Notes under the pieces: generated by a model | Databases searched by the model: none | What the model saw: the letters and a program-made list of their open reading frames with translations, nothing else | Told to the model about the DNA's origin: nothing | Assembly: GCA_016717165.1 (NCBI GenBank) | Contig: JADKGA010000002.1 | Coordinates: 124,001-188,000 of the forward strand | Source: Candidatus Lutibacillus vidarii | GTDB taxonomy: Bacteria; Actinomycetota; Actinomycetes; Actinomycetales; Dermatophilaceae | Length of the DNA stretch: 64,000 bases | Direction: 5' to 3' | Program-made: the position numbers and the translations under genes | Shown: positions 1-11,088 of the stretch, piece by piece | Position numbering within the stretch: position 1 is the stretch's first letter | Layout of the letters: each line of letters opens with the position of its first letter

Positions 1-3000
1 ATGTCCGTCGGTGCTGTGCTCACAGCCGGAACCGTCACCATCATCAAGGATGCGGTGCCGAACAGTGCCCAGGACTTCTCGTTCACGCTGACGAACGGGG
101 CCACCTCCAGCAAGACGTTCTCGCTCGATGACGACAGTGACGCCACATTGCCGAATACCGTCACCTACAACGTGGCTCCTGGCACATGGACGCTAACCGA
201 GAACGCAACCGTGAGCCCGTGGTCGATGACGAACCTCACGTGTACGGGCGGGACCTACGCGGTTAGCGGATCGACGGCGACCCTTACAGTTCTGTCCGGC
301 AAGACCATCACCTGCACGTACACGAACAACTTCATCTATAAGAACCTCGAGGTCACGAAGACCGCGGTGGCGTCATACGACCGCAGCTACACGTGGACGA
401 TCGCGAAGTCCGTCGACAAGACGACGGTGAACACGACCTCCGGCAGCCCGGCGACCTTCAACTACGTGGTCACCGCGACCCCGACGGCGCACGACTCGAA
501 CTTCAAGGTTTCGGGCACGATCACCGTGACCAACCCCAACACCGTCCCGGTCCCGGCCGTCACGCTCGCCGACTCGATGACCGACGGCACCTGCTCGATC
601 ACCGGCACGACCTCGAATATCACCGTCGCCGCGGGCGGCACGGTGACCTTCCCCTACAACTGCACCTTCACCTCGAAGCCGACCGGCACCCAGACGAACA
701 CCGCCACGGCCACGTGGACCGCGGGCTCGCCCTTCGGCACGAGTGGCAGCGCCTCAGGCACCGCGACCGCCAACTTCGCCAACGCCACCGTGACCGTCTC
801 GGGCAAGACTGTCCAGGTCACCGACGACAAGACCGACCCGGCCCACCCGGTGGTGCTCGGGACCGCCGACGCGACCATCCCGACGTCGCAGTCCTTCACC
901 TACTCCCTCGCCAAGTCCGCGCCGCAGGGCGGCTGCGCCGACTACACGAACAACGCCTGGCTCGCCACCGACCCGACCCACCCGGCCTCCCAGACCGTCA
1001 GGGTCTGCGGCGGCGCAGCCCTCTCGATCTCGAAGACCGCCACTCCGGCGTACACCAGGACGTGGACCTGGACGGTCGACAAGGTCGGTCCGACGACCCA
1101 GCTCATCGCCGACCCGTCGAACGGTGACGTCACCGCGCACTACACGGTGACCGCGAGCGCCACGTCGACCGACTCCGATTGGACGGTGTCCGGCACGATC
1201 CACATCGCCAACCCCAACAGCGTTGCCGTCCCGATCACGAGCGTCACCGACGCCATAAGCGGCGGAAGTGCGACGCCGAACTGCGTCATCACCGACCCGG
1301 TGCCCAGCTCGCTCGCAGCGAACGACTCGGTCGACCTGGCATACACCTGCACGTATGCCACGAACCCCGGCACCGGCACGCTGACGAACACCGCCACGGT
1401 GAACTACGGTGCGAGCGGCTTCGTGGCCGCGGGCTCGGCGTCCGTCTCGGTGACCACCACGTTCGGCGGACTCCTGCCGGCGACGCAGACGGGCGACACG
1501 ACGACGGTCTCCGACCCGAACGCCCCCGAGGGTACCTTCCCGGCCTCCGTGGCGGCTCCCGGCGGTAGCTGGTCCTACGACGTCACGTGGAACGTCGGCA
1601 CGGCCGGCACCTGCCAGCCCTTCACGAACACCGCGACCCTCGGCACCGGGGCGTCGGACTCGGCCGACGTCACTGCCTGCCGCGCTGCGGACCTCGCTGT
1701 GACCAAGACGGCGACCGGCTCCTATGACACGACGTACCTGTGGGACGTCTCCAAGACGCTCGACGCGTCGGTCCCGGGGTCGGCTCCTGCCGGCACCACC
1801 GTCCCGCTGCCCTACGCAGTGGTCGCGACGAAGATCGGCCAGACGGACGCCGCCTGGGTCATCAAGGGCACGATTACGGTGACCAACCCCAACACCTGGG
1901 AGCCCGTCACCCTCCAGTCGGTGAGCGACTCGCTCAGCGTCGACGGGGCGACGTGCACGATCTCCGGTGACCAGACGGCCACGATCGCGGCCGGTGCCAC
2001 TGCCATCTTCGACTACACCTGCTCGTATGCCTCGAAACCGGCGTCGTACTCGGGTACGAACACGGCGACAGTGACATGGGACAAGCCGGCGGCGCACACG
2101 GCCACCGGCTCGGCCAGCGGGGCGGCGGACTACACGATGGCCTTGACCAAGGAGACGGACAAGACCGTCACGGTCGTCGACACCTTCAACGGCGGCGACC
2201 CGGTGCAGGTGGGGACGGCGGACATCTCGGAGTCCCCGAAGACCCTCCCGGTCGACCGCTCGATCGCCCTGCCCTCCGGGACCTGCGTGAAGGTCACCAA
2301 TATCGCGACGATCACCGGTGACGCCGGCACGACTTTGGACACCGCCTCGGTCGACAAGACTATTTGTGGTGGCGCGAACCTCACCGTGACCAAGACGGCG
2401 GACGCTGGGTACACCCAGACCTACCCGTGGTCCATCAAGAAGTCGGTCGACAAGACCTCGATCGTCGTGGCCGAAGCCGGCGACACGACGGTGCGCTACA
2501 CCGTCGACGTCACACGGGGCACCCCGGCGCTGACAGCGTGGACGCTCACCGGTGAGATCACCGTGACCAATCCGAACGACTGGCAGGACGTCACGGTCGA
2601 CATCACCGACGCGGTGGGCATCGATGGCCTCACCTGCACCGTCGCTGGTGGCGAGGGCGTCGTTGTCCCGAGGGCGACCGACGCGACTGCTGGTACCGCC
2701 AAGGTGTCGTACTCGTGCACGGTGGCCGATGGCGCGAACCCGGGGACCCTGTCCGGGACGAACACGGCCAAGGCCACGTGGGACAAGGGCGCCGCCTCGA
2801 CCTCGGAAGGCTCGGCGACCGGTCAGGCCGACGTCGTCGGCGAGCTCACGGGCTCGGTCAACGCGTCCATCGATGTCACCGACCCGATGGCTCCGGCGGG
2901 CACGTTCACCACCTTCACCGACTCCGGCAGCGTCAGCTACGACGTCGTCCTCGAGGGCACGCCCGGACAGTGTGAGCAGGTCGGTAACACGGCGACGATC

Positions 3001-6000
3001 ACCCAGACCGGCCAGTCGGCCGGGGCCAGCGTCAACCTCTGCATCGTCAAGCCGCTCACGGCGTCGAAGTCGGGTGCGGGGACCTTCACCCGGACCTACC
3101 CGTGGACGATCGAGAAGTCGGTTGACAAGACGCGGGTTGACATCGCTCCGGACGGGGAGGCCACCTTCACGTACACGGTGACCGCGACGCAGGGCACCCC
3201 GGTCGACTCGGCCTGGGCTTTGACCGGCACCATCACGGTGGCGAACCCGAACGCCTTCGCAGCATCGGCGACGGTGACCGACACGCTGACGGGCTGCACG
3301 CTCAATGGCACCGGAAGCGACACCGCCACGGTGGACGTGCCCGGCTCCGGGTCCACGGAGATCAACTACACCTGCACGGGGCTGTCCTCCGCGGTGACCA
3401 GCAACTCCGCCACCGTGACGTGGACGGCGACCACGGACGCCGGCGCGCTGAAGGGCAATACCTCGGCCGACGGGTCGGGCTTTGCGTACACCGAGAACAA
3501 GTGGGTGGACAAGGACATCCAGGTCTACGACAACATGACCGGCACGAGCTCGAACTTGCTCGGCACGGCCGTCTGGGGCGACGGGACCACCCCGGTCACC
3601 TTCGAGTACGACGTGACGAAGTCCGGCGGCGACATCACGCGTGGCCAGTGCAAGACCTACGACAACAAGGCGTGGGTGGACACGGCCGCGAACAACTCGT
3701 CGGACACCCAGCAGGTGAAGGTCTGTGTCGGTGCTGACCTGCAGGTCACCAAGACCGCGACGACGTCGTTCACGCGGCACTACGCGTGGACGATCGACAA
3801 GACGGTCGACGACGCCAACCCGAAGATCCCGGCCGGCTCGAGCGTCACGTCGACATACAACATCGCCGTGACCAAGGCCGGCTACACCGACTCCGCGTGG
3901 ACGGTGAAGGGCACGATCACGGTCAAGAACCCCAACGACTGGCAGGCCATCACGGCCGATGTCACCGACGCGCTCGACAACGGTGGCGGTGGGTCATGTG
4001 TCATCACCTCCACCGGCGGTGGCGTGGGCGTTGTCATCCTGGCGGGCTCCTCGGTGGACCTCAACTACGAGTGCACCTTCACGAGCCAGCCGGACTACTC
4101 CGGGACCAACACCGCGACTGCCACATGGGACAATGACGCGGCCCACACGGCCAACGGCTCGGCCATGGGCACCGCCGCCGCGAATTTCGTGACGCCGACG
4201 GAGGAGCTCGACCGCACCATCACGGTCAAGGACACCCCGAAGGACGGCACGACGACGACCCTCGGCGAGCTCGACTACCTGTATGCACCCGACACGACCA
4301 ACTACGGGGTCGAGCAGAACTACCAGGGCGTGGCCGGCACGTGCACGACGTACTCGAACACCGCGGACATCGTCGAGACGAACCAGTCCGACACCCAGGA
4401 CGTCACGGTGTGTGTGGGCACGGACCTCACGGTGACCAAGGAGGTGACGGCCTCCTACAAGACCGAGTACTTCTGGTCGATCCTCAAGTCGGTCGACCCG
4501 GCGAGCCAGACCGTCCCGGCCGGCACCCCCGGTGCCTTCGGCTACGACATCACCGTCTCCCCTGACGGCAAGCGCGACTACGACTGGTCGTTGACCGGCA
4601 CGATCACCGTGACGAACCCCAACGACTGGGAGGACATCACCGCTGATGTCACCGACCAGCTGTCGCTCGGTGTCGGCGGGATGTGCACCGTCGAGGGTGG
4701 CGTCGCCGCGACGATCCCGGCCGGCGAGTCGAAGTCGTTCACTTACACCTGCGGCTTCACCGGCACACCGGACCTGAGCGGAAAGAACACCGCGTACGCG
4801 ACCTGGTCCGAGACCACGGCGGCGACGCCGACAGGCACGGCCTTCGGTGACGCGGACGTGACGATGGAGCAGATCCAACGCACCAACGACACCGTCACGG
4901 TGACGGACTCGCTCACCGGCGAGACCTACGGATCCTTCGACTGGACTAAGGGTGTGCAGCACATCACCTACACGCTCCACCCGACGGGCACGCCGGGCAG
5001 CTGCACCTCCTACAACAACACGGCACGGATCGTCGAGACGACCGGCGACGAGGCCTCGGCCACGGCCGAGCTCTGCGTCGGATCTGACGTCAAGGTGACC
5101 AAGAAGGCCTCCGGCAGCTACGACCGGACCTACCTCTGGTCGCTCGACAAGTCCGTCGACAGCGCCGCGCAGAACATCGGCGCGGGTGAGACCGCGACCT
5201 TCTCGTACTCGGTCACGGCCACGCCGCAGGGGTATGCCGACTCCAACTGGACGATGGGCGGCACCATCACGGTGACCAACCCGAACGACTTCCAGGCCGT
5301 CACCGTGGACGTCACCGACGTCCCGGGTGTCGGTGGCGGAGCGACCTGCACCGTCGCCAATGGCACCGGTGTCGTCATCGAGGCCGGCGGCCAGATCGAC
5401 CTCGACTACACCTGCACGGTCCCGAGCCAGCCGACGTCATACACCGACGGCTCGAACTCGGCCACCGCGACGGTGACCTCGGGGGTGGTCCCGACCACTG
5501 AGGTGGCCGTCACTGCCGACGTCACGTTCGCCCTGGCGAACGAGACCGACAAGACGGTTGTGGTGACCGACGACAAGACCGAGCCCGGGGCCTCGTATGA
5601 GCTCGGAACGGCCACCTGGAACGCCGCCGGCACCACGACGACCTTCCCGTACTCGCTGGAGAAGTCCGGCACGGTCGGGAAGTGCGAGACGTACACCAAC
5701 ACGGCAGTCCTGCAGCTCACCGGCGACGACCTCACCGACGAGCAGAAGGTCCAGCTGTGCGTCGGCGCCGACCTCACCGTCTCCAAGACCGTCGTCGCGA
5801 CCTACGACCGCGACTACAACTGGTCGATTACGAAGTCGGTCACCAATGGCGCCGACATCACCACTGCCGACCCCACCTGGACCAGCCGGTACGCCGTCAC
5901 CGTCAAGGCCGACGCTCCGGTCGACTCCAACTGGAAGGTCGTCGGCACGATCACGGTCACGAACACCAACGACTGGCCGGTCGAGGTGAACCTCACCGAC

Positions 6001-9000
6001 GTGATCGACAACGGTGGAGTCTGCACGGTCGAGGGCGACGGCACCCACGCGGTGACCGCGCCCGCGAACAGTACGGTCTCGGCAGACTACGAGTGCACCT
6101 ACTCGTCTGCTCCGACCACGTACACGGACGGGACGAACACCGTCACCGCCACGTGGGACAAGGCCAAGGCCCGCACAGCCACCGACAAGGCCACCTTCGA
6201 GGCGGATGTCGACTTCGCGATCGCGAACGAGACGGACCGCACGGTCACCGTCGACGACCCGCAGGCCGGGAACGAGCTGCCGGTGACCCTCGACGCCGTC
6301 GAGTCCGTCCTGCCGGCGACGATCACGTATGGCGTCGTGCGGACCACGCCGGCCGGCACCTGCGAGACCTACCCGAACACGGCGACCCTGTCGACCGACA
6401 ACGGGACGGTTGAGAAGGCCGACGCGTCAGTCACGATCTGTGTGGGCAAGGACCTCACCGCGGAGAAGACCGCCACGGCCGGCTACAACCGCACCTATGC
6501 CTGGACCGTCGACAAGACGGCCGGACCGGCACGCCAGGTCGTCCGCGAGGGCGAGCAGGGGTCGTTCGACTACACCGTGACGGCCAAGCCGACCGGCTAC
6601 ACCGACTCCGGGTGGACGATGGGCGGCACCATCACGGTGACCAACCCCAACCTCTGGCAGGACGTCGAGGTCAGCGTCGCCGACGTGACCACCCTGGGTG
6701 CCACCTGCACGATCGACGGGAATGTTCCCACGGTCACGGTCCCCAAAAACGACAAGGTCGTCCTTGGCTACACCTGCGTCTTCGGGGCCGAGCCGAAGTA
6801 CACGGGCACGAACACCGCCACCGTGACGTGGGATGCCACAGCTGCTCACACGCCCACGGCGTCGGCCTCCGACACCGTTGACTTCACGGCGGCGGTCAAG
6901 ACCGAGACGAACAAGACCGTGACCGTGACCGACTCTCGGTACGGCACGCTCGGCGAGGTCACCTACCCCGACACGCTGACGAAGAGCTACTCGCTGCTCT
7001 TCGACGGCACTGCAGGGAAGTGCGACACCTACGACAACACCGCCTCGGTCGAGTCCGACGGGTCAACTCTGGCCTCCGACAGCGCGAGCGTCGAGCTCTG
7101 CGTCGCCAAGGATCTGACGGTGGCCAAGGCCGTCGACACCTCGTTCACCCGCACCTACGGGTGGACGGTGACGAAGTCGGCGGATGACACGACGGTCGAG
7201 GTCGCGCCGGATGGCTCGGTGGACGTCCACTACACCGTGACCGCCACCCCGGACGGCTACACCGACTCCAGGTGGACGATGACGGGCACCGTGACGGTCA
7301 CCAACCCGAACGAGTTCACCGCCCTGACGGCAACCGTCAGCGACCTGCCGAGTATCGGAGGCGGTGCGGTCTGCACCGTCGCCTACCCCGCTGGCGGCGA
7401 CTCGGTCACCGTGCCGGCGGGCCAGAGCGTGCCGGTGAACTACACCTGCACCTTCGACTCGCAGCCGACATACACCGGTGGCGACAACAGCGCGACCGTG
7501 ACCTGGACGCTGCCGACCACGGTCGGCGGGACCGACACGGTGACCGACACGGTGCCGGTGGTCTTCTCGGCGCCGACCTTGGTCAACGACGTCGTCAAGG
7601 TCTACGACGACTGGACCGTCCCCGGCGAGAGCCACTACATCGGCGACGCGACCTGGGCCGACGGTCCGGCGAAGCTCACCTACGCCCTGCCCCTGCCCGC
7701 TGGCACCGCCGGCACCTGCCAGGACTTCACCAACACGGCAGTCGTCGACGTGGCCGGGTCGACCGACCCCACCGCGACCGAGACGGTGACCGTCTGCACT
7801 GGTGCAGACCTCACCGTGGAGAAGACGGCGACGGCGACCTTCACGCGTGACTACAACTGGACCATCACGAAGACGGTCGAGGAGGCCGATGTCAAGACGT
7901 CCTCGGAGTCGGTGACCAGCCAGTACACGGTGGTCGTCGACGCCGCGCCGGCGGTCGACTCGGCCTGGGTCGTCACTGGCACGATCACGGTGCACAACCC
8001 CAACGGGTGGGACATCGAGGCCGAGGTCACTGACGCAGTCGGCCTGGGCGGCTCCTGCCTCGTCGGCGGCACGGCGGCCACGACGGTGACCGTCCCCGCC
8101 AACGACCAGGCATCGGTTGACTACAGGTGCACCTTCGCGTCGAAGCCCACGAGCTACACCGGCCGCAACACTGCGGTCGTCACGTGGGATGCCGCGGCGG
8201 CTCACACCGCCTCGGGCACGGCCGAGGGGTACGCGGACTTCGCGTTCGCCCTCACCAAGGAGATCGACCGCTCTGTCACCGTTGCTGACGCGCAGGCGGG
8301 CGCTACCCTTCCGGTCACCCTCGACGCGGTGACGTCGACCCTGCCGGCGACCTTCGAGTATGGCGTCGAGCGGGTCACCCCGGCCGGCACCTGCAAGACC
8401 TACCCGAACACCGCGACGGTGACCGCCTCCGATGGTGAGGCGCACTCGGCGGGCGCGTCTGTGACGGTGTGCGTCGGCGCGGACCTCACGGTGAAGAAGA
8501 CCGCTGATGGCAGCTTCCACCGCACCTACAAGTGGACCGTCGACAAGACCGTCGTCGGTGACGCGACCAAGACGGTCGGCGAGGGCACGACGGGGATGTT
8601 CGACTACTCCGTCACGGTCAAGCCGGATGGGTATGTCGACTCCGCGTGGGAGCTCTCGGGCACCATCACCGTGACCAACCCGAACACGTGGGAGGACATC
8701 GACGCGACGGTGGCCGACCTGGTGAACATCGGCGGCAACGCGAGCTGTGTCGTCGACGGTGAGGGCGCGGTGACCATCAAGGCCGGCACGTCCGTCGAAC
8801 TGCCGTACACGTGCACCATCCCGAACCAGCCCAACTACTCCGGGCTGAACACCGCTACGGCGACCTGGGATGGCGCGAAGTACTTCACTCCGACGGGCAC
8901 GGCAGTCGGCACCGCGAATGTCGAGATCGCGCTTTCGGGCACGACCAACGAGACGGTGTACGTCACCGACTCGCGGTATGGCGACCTCGGGTCCGTGACC

Positions 9001-11040
9001 TGGCCGAACACCCTGACGAAGGCCTACAGCCTCACCTTCAGCGGTGTCCCCGGGACGTGCACGACATACCCGAACACGGCGACGATCACCGAGACCCAGC
9101 AGTCCGACTCGGCCGAGGTCACCCTCTGCGTCGGCAAGGACGTCACGATCGCCAAGACGGCGGCCGGGACGTACACGACGACATACCCGTGGACGGTGAC
9201 GAAGAAGGCTGACAAGACCCGGATCACCACCAAGCCGGACGGGACGGCGACCTTCACCTACACGGTCGTCGCCACCCCGGGCACCCCGGTCGACTCGGCC
9301 TGGGCCCTGACCGGCACGATCACGGTGACCAACCCGAACGACTTCCAGCCCGTGACGGTCGACGTGACCGATGTGGCTGGAGTCGGCGGCGGGGCCGTGT
9401 GCACGGTGGCCGGAGGGACGGGCGTCACGCTCGCTGCGAACGAGACGAAGAAGCTCGACTACTCCTGCACCTTCACCAGTCAGCCGGGCTACACCAAGTC
9501 GAACACGGCGACGGCGAAGGTTGTCTCGGGCACAACGGCGTCCACCTCGGTCAGCTCGACCGTCCCAGCGCCGTTCTCCGTCACCCGTGAGATCGACAAA
9601 ACCGTCGCGGTGTATGACGACCTCGCGCAGCCCGGCTCGTGGGTCAAGATCGGCGACGCCACGGGCTCGACGCCGGTGACCTTCACCTACCCGGTGGACC
9701 ACCCGGCCGCGACTCCGGGCACCTGCCAGGCGTACACCAACACCGCTCGGGTCGACCTCGAGCTGGCGACGGACCCGATCGCGAAGGCGACCGTCGAGGT
9801 GTGCACCGGTGCTCCGCTGACCGTGACCAAGACGGCGACGGCGACCTACACCCGGACCTACCTGTGGGCCATCGCGAAGACGACGCCGACCCCGTCGCCG
9901 GCTGCGACGCTCAACAGCACGCTGGGTGTGCCGTACACCGTCACGGTGACCCCGAACGGGTATAAGGACTCGGCGTTCACGACCATCGGCACGATCACCG
10001 TGACCAACCCCAACGACTGGCAGAGCGTGACCGTCAAGTCCGTGACCGACACGCTCGACTCGTCGCTAGGCGGCACCTGCACGGTGACGGGTCTGACGGG
10101 GACGAACGCGGTGCTCGCGAAGAGCGGCGGTTCCGTGACGCTGGACTACTCGTGCACCTACGCAGACCCGCCGAGTTCCTACACCGGGACCAACACGGCG
10201 ACGGCGACGTGGGACGCGGCAGCGGCATACACCGCGTCGGGTTCGGCCAGCGGGACCGCCCCGGTCAACTTCGCCCTGACCAAGGAGGTCAACAAGACCG
10301 TTAGCGTGACCGACAAGGCGGTCATCACCGGCACGGCAACCACCGCGAGCGGTCTGAAAACGCTTGGTACGGCGACGTGGAACGCGACCGGAACGCCGAC
10401 GGTGTTCACCTACACGAACACCTACACGGTGCCCAAGAATGGGTGCACGTCATACAGCAACACGGCGACGATCAAGGAGACCTACCAGAAGTCGTCCGTG
10501 ACGGTGCAGGTGTGTGGCCCGCCATGGCTCGGTGACGGGACGATCGGGTTCTGGCAGAACACCAACGGTCAGTCGATCATCAAGAAGACCGGTGTCGTCC
10601 CCGGGACGACGACGTGTCTGCTCACCCCGTGGCTCAGGACCTTCAAGCCGTTCCAGGACCTGAGCGCGACGGCAACCTGCACGGCTGCGGCCACGTACGT
10701 CTACAACGTCATCAAGGCGGCCAACGCCTCGGGTGCCAGTATGAACGCGATGCTCAAGGCCCAGATGCTGGCGGCCGCGCTGAACTACTACTTCACGGAG
10801 GTCGACCCACGGCGGTCTGCGCCCTCAGGCTCCCTGGGCGACATGGTCTTCGACATCCGTCCGTGGAGCGGAGCGTTCGGTGGGGCCACGTCGATGACGC
10901 TGCTGCAGATGCTCCAGTACGCCTCTGGCCAGTCCAACGCCGGTGGCTCGGTCTGGTATGGCCAGGTCAAGGCGACCCAGACGCTGGCTAAGGATGCCTT
11001 CGCGGCGGTCAACATGAGCCGGATCCTCTTGGCTCCCTAG
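1..11040 (+). CDS. Giant cysteine-rich tandem-repeat surface/secreted protein (5' end at window edge)
   Basis: An open frame of 3679 codons begins at base 1 with ATG and ends with TAG. Because it starts exactly at the window edge and has no signal peptide, the true N-terminus is probably upstream, although base 1 could be the start. Residues 1-118 resemble a prealbumin-like (collagen-binding B-type) beta domain. About 15 repeats of roughly 225 residues follow. Each carries an aromatic motif of the kind YxRxYxWxxxKxVD, a G-T-I-T-V-T-N-P-N motif, a Y-T-C-T-F segment, an N-T-A-T-x-T-W segment, and a C-x-x-Y-x-N-T-A and V-C-x-G pair, giving about four cysteines per repeat. The last 180 residues form a different domain opening with G-T-I-G-F-W-Q-N, of a type I recall from the ends of other secreted repeat proteins. 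There is no LPXTG signal or C-terminal membrane anchor. A role as an extracellular stalk, adhesin or matrix protein is inferred from architecture only. Confidence 0.85.
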   Translation: MSVGAVLTAGTVTIIKDAVPNSAQDFSFTLTNGATSSKTFSLDDDSDATLPNTVTYNVAPGTWTLTENATVSPWSMTNLTCTGGTYAVSGSTATLTVLSGKTITCTYTNNFIYKNLEVTKTAVASYDRSYTWTIAKSVDKTTVNTTSGSPATFNYVVTATPTAHDSNFKVSGTITVTNPNTVPVPAVTLADSMTDGTCSITGTTSNITVAAGGTVTFPYNCTFTSKPTGTQTNTATATWTAGSPFGTSGSASGTATANFANATVTVSGKTVQVTDDKTDPAHPVVLGTADATIPTSQSFTYSLAKSAPQGGCADYTNNAWLATDPTHPASQTVRVCGGAALSISKTATPAYTRTWTWTVDKVGPTTQLIADPSNGDVTAHYTVTASATSTDSDWTVSGTIHIANPNSVAVPITSVTDAISGGSATPNCVITDPVPSSLAANDSVDLAYTCTYATNPGTGTLTNTATVNYGASGFVAAGSASVSVTTTFGGLLPATQTGDTTTVSDPNAPEGTFPASVAAPGGSWSYDVTWNVGTAGTCQPFTNTATLGTGASDSADVTACRAADLAVTKTATGSYDTTYLWDVSKTLDASVPGSAPAGTTVPLPYAVVATKIGQTDAAWVIKGTITVTNPNTWEPVTLQSVSDSLSVDGATCTISGDQTATIAAGATAIFDYTCSYASKPASYSGTNTATVTWDKPAAHTATGSASGAADYTMALTKETDKTVTVVDTFNGGDPVQVGTADISESPKTLPVDRSIALPSGTCVKVTNIATITGDAGTTLDTASVDKTICGGANLTVTKTADAGYTQTYPWSIKKSVDKTSIVVAEAGDTTVRYTVDVTRGTPALTAWTLTGEITVTNPNDWQDVTVDITDAVGIDGLTCTVAGGEGVVVPRATDATAGTAKVSYSCTVADGANPGTLSGTNTAKATWDKGAASTSEGSATGQADVVGELTGSVNASIDVTDPMAPAGTFTTFTDSGSVSYDVVLEGTPGQCEQVGNTATITQTGQSAGASVNLCIVKPLTASKSGAGTFTRTYPWTIEKSVDKTRVDIAPDGEATFTYTVTATQGTPVDSAWALTGTITVANPNAFAASATVTDTLTGCTLNGTGSDTATVDVPGSGSTEINYTCTGLSSAVTSNSATVTWTATTDAGALKGNTSADGSGFAYTENKWVDKDIQVYDNMTGTSSNLLGTAVWGDGTTPVTFEYDVTKSGGDITRGQCKTYDNKAWVDTAANNSSDTQQVKVCVGADLQVTKTATTSFTRHYAWTIDKTVDDANPKIPAGSSVTSTYNIAVTKAGYTDSAWTVKGTITVKNPNDWQAITADVTDALDNGGGGSCVITSTGGGVGVVILAGSSVDLNYECTFTSQPDYSGTNTATATWDNDAAHTANGSAMGTAAANFVTPTEELDRTITVKDTPKDGTTTTLGELDYLYAPDTTNYGVEQNYQGVAGTCTTYSNTADIVETNQSDTQDVTVCVGTDLTVTKEVTASYKTEYFWSILKSVDPASQTVPAGTPGAFGYDITVSPDGKRDYDWSLTGTITVTNPNDWEDITADVTDQLSLGVGGMCTVEGGVAATIPAGESKSFTYTCGFTGTPDLSGKNTAYATWSETTAATPTGTAFGDADVTMEQIQRTNDTVTVTDSLTGETYGSFDWTKGVQHITYTLHPTGTPGSCTSYNNTARIVETTGDEASATAELCVGSDVKVTKKASGSYDRTYLWSLDKSVDSAAQNIGAGETATFSYSVTATPQGYADSNWTMGGTITVTNPNDFQAVTVDVTDVPGVGGGATCTVANGTGVVIEAGGQIDLDYTCTVPSQPTSYTDGSNSATATVTSGVVPTTEVAVTADVTFALANETDKTVVVTDDKTEPGASYELGTATWNAAGTTTTFPYSLEKSGTVGKCETYTNTAVLQLTGDDLTDEQKVQLCVGADLTVSKTVVATYDRDYNWSITKSVTNGADITTADPTWTSRYAVTVKADAPVDSNWKVVGTITVTNTNDWPVEVNLTDVIDNGGVCTVEGDGTHAVTAPANSTVSADYECTYSSAPTTYTDGTNTVTATWDKAKARTATDKATFEADVDFAIANETDRTVTVDDPQAGNELPVTLDAVESVLPATITYGVVRTTPAGTCETYPNTATLSTDNGTVEKADASVTICVGKDLTAEKTATAGYNRTYAWTVDKTAGPARQVVREGEQGSFDYTVTAKPTGYTDSGWTMGGTITVTNPNLWQDVEVSVADVTTLGATCTIDGNVPTVTVPKNDKVVLGYTCVFGAEPKYTGTNTATVTWDATAAHTPTASASDTVDFTAAVKTETNKTVTVTDSRYGTLGEVTYPDTLTKSYSLLFDGTAGKCDTYDNTASVESDGSTLASDSASVELCVAKDLTVAKAVDTSFTRTYGWTVTKSADDTTVEVAPDGSVDVHYTVTATPDGYTDSRWTMTGTVTVTNPNEFTALTATVSDLPSIGGGAVCTVAYPAGGDSVTVPAGQSVPVNYTCTFDSQPTYTGGDNSATVTWTLPTTVGGTDTVTDTVPVVFSAPTLVNDVVKVYDDWTVPGESHYIGDATWADGPAKLTYALPLPAGTAGTCQDFTNTAVVDVAGSTDPTATETVTVCTGADLTVEKTATATFTRDYNWTITKTVEEADVKTSSESVTSQYTVVVDAAPAVDSAWVVTGTITVHNPNGWDIEAEVTDAVGLGGSCLVGGTAATTVTVPANDQASVDYRCTFASKPTSYTGRNTAVVTWDAAAAHTASGTAEGYADFAFALTKEIDRSVTVADAQAGATLPVTLDAVTSTLPATFEYGVERVTPAGTCKTYPNTATVTASDGEAHSAGASVTVCVGADLTVKKTADGSFHRTYKWTVDKTVVGDATKTVGEGTTGMFDYSVTVKPDGYVDSAWELSGTITVTNPNTWEDIDATVADLVNIGGNASCVVDGEGAVTIKAGTSVELPYTCTIPNQPNYSGLNTATATWDGAKYFTPTGTAVGTANVEIALSGTTNETVYVTDSRYGDLGSVTWPNTLTKAYSLTFSGVPGTCTTYPNTATITETQQSDSAEVTLCVGKDVTIAKTAAGTYTTTYPWTVTKKADKTRITTKPDGTATFTYTVVATPGTPVDSAWALTGTITVTNPNDFQPVTVDVTDVAGVGGGAVCTVAGGTGVTLAANETKKLDYSCTFTSQPGYTKSNTATAKVVSGTTASTSVSSTVPAPFSVTREIDKTVAVYDDLAQPGSWVKIGDATGSTPVTFTYPVDHPAATPGTCQAYTNTARVDLELATDPIAKATVEVCTGAPLTVTKTATATYTRTYLWAIAKTTPTPSPAATLNSTLGVPYTVTVTPNGYKDSAFTTIGTITVTNPNDWQSVTVKSVTDTLDSSLGGTCTVTGLTGTNAVLAKSGGSVTLDYSCTYADPPSSYTGTNTATATWDAAAAYTASGSASGTAPVNFALTKEVNKTVSVTDKAVITGTATTASGLKTLGTATWNATGTPTVFTYTNTYTVPKNGCTSYSNTATIKETYQKSSVTVQVCGPPWLGDGTIGFWQNTNGQSIIKKTGVVPGTTTCLLTPWLRTFKPFQDLSATATCTAAATYVYNVIKAANASGASMNAMLKAQMLAAALNYYFTEVDPRRSAPSGSLGDMVFDIRPWSGAFGGATSMTLLQMLQYASGQSNAGGSVWYGQVKATQTLAKDAFAAVNMSRILLAP
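370..10510 (+). repeat. Fifteen in-frame tandem repeats of about 675 bp
   Basis: The aromatic motif that opens each unit recurs near bases 370, 1050, 1720, 2406, 3081, 3766, 4452, 5112, 5800, 6481, 7138, 7834, 8509, 9168 and 9841. The spacing is therefore about 660-700 bp throughout. The copies are clearly diverged in sequence, while motif order and cysteine positions are kept. This fits old duplications under selection for structure rather than recent slippage. Confidence 0.85.
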
Positions 11041-11058
11041 CCGTCAACAGGGGCACGG

Positions 11059-11088
11059 GTGGGGTCTCGCCGTCGGGCGGGGCCCCAC
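11059..11088 (+). terminator. Intrinsic-type hairpin after the giant repeat gene
   Basis: A 13-bp stem (11059-11071 with 11076-11088, two G-U pairs) closes a GTCG loop, 18 nt after the TAG of the repeat gene. Only a weak T-rich stretch follows, as is usual in high-GC actinobacteria. Confidence 0.65.

Noticed and set aside
754..3780. Long reverse-strand open frame of 1008 codons inside the giant repeat gene
   Set aside because: It is Arg/Gly/Val-rich with no recognisable family and arises from the absence of stops opposite high-GC repeat DNA. A second one at 7063-9702 is the same artefact.
1..11040. Possible CRISPR or short tandem repeat array
   Set aside because: The periodicity is about 675 bp, in frame and diverged at DNA level, with no constant short repeats and spacers.
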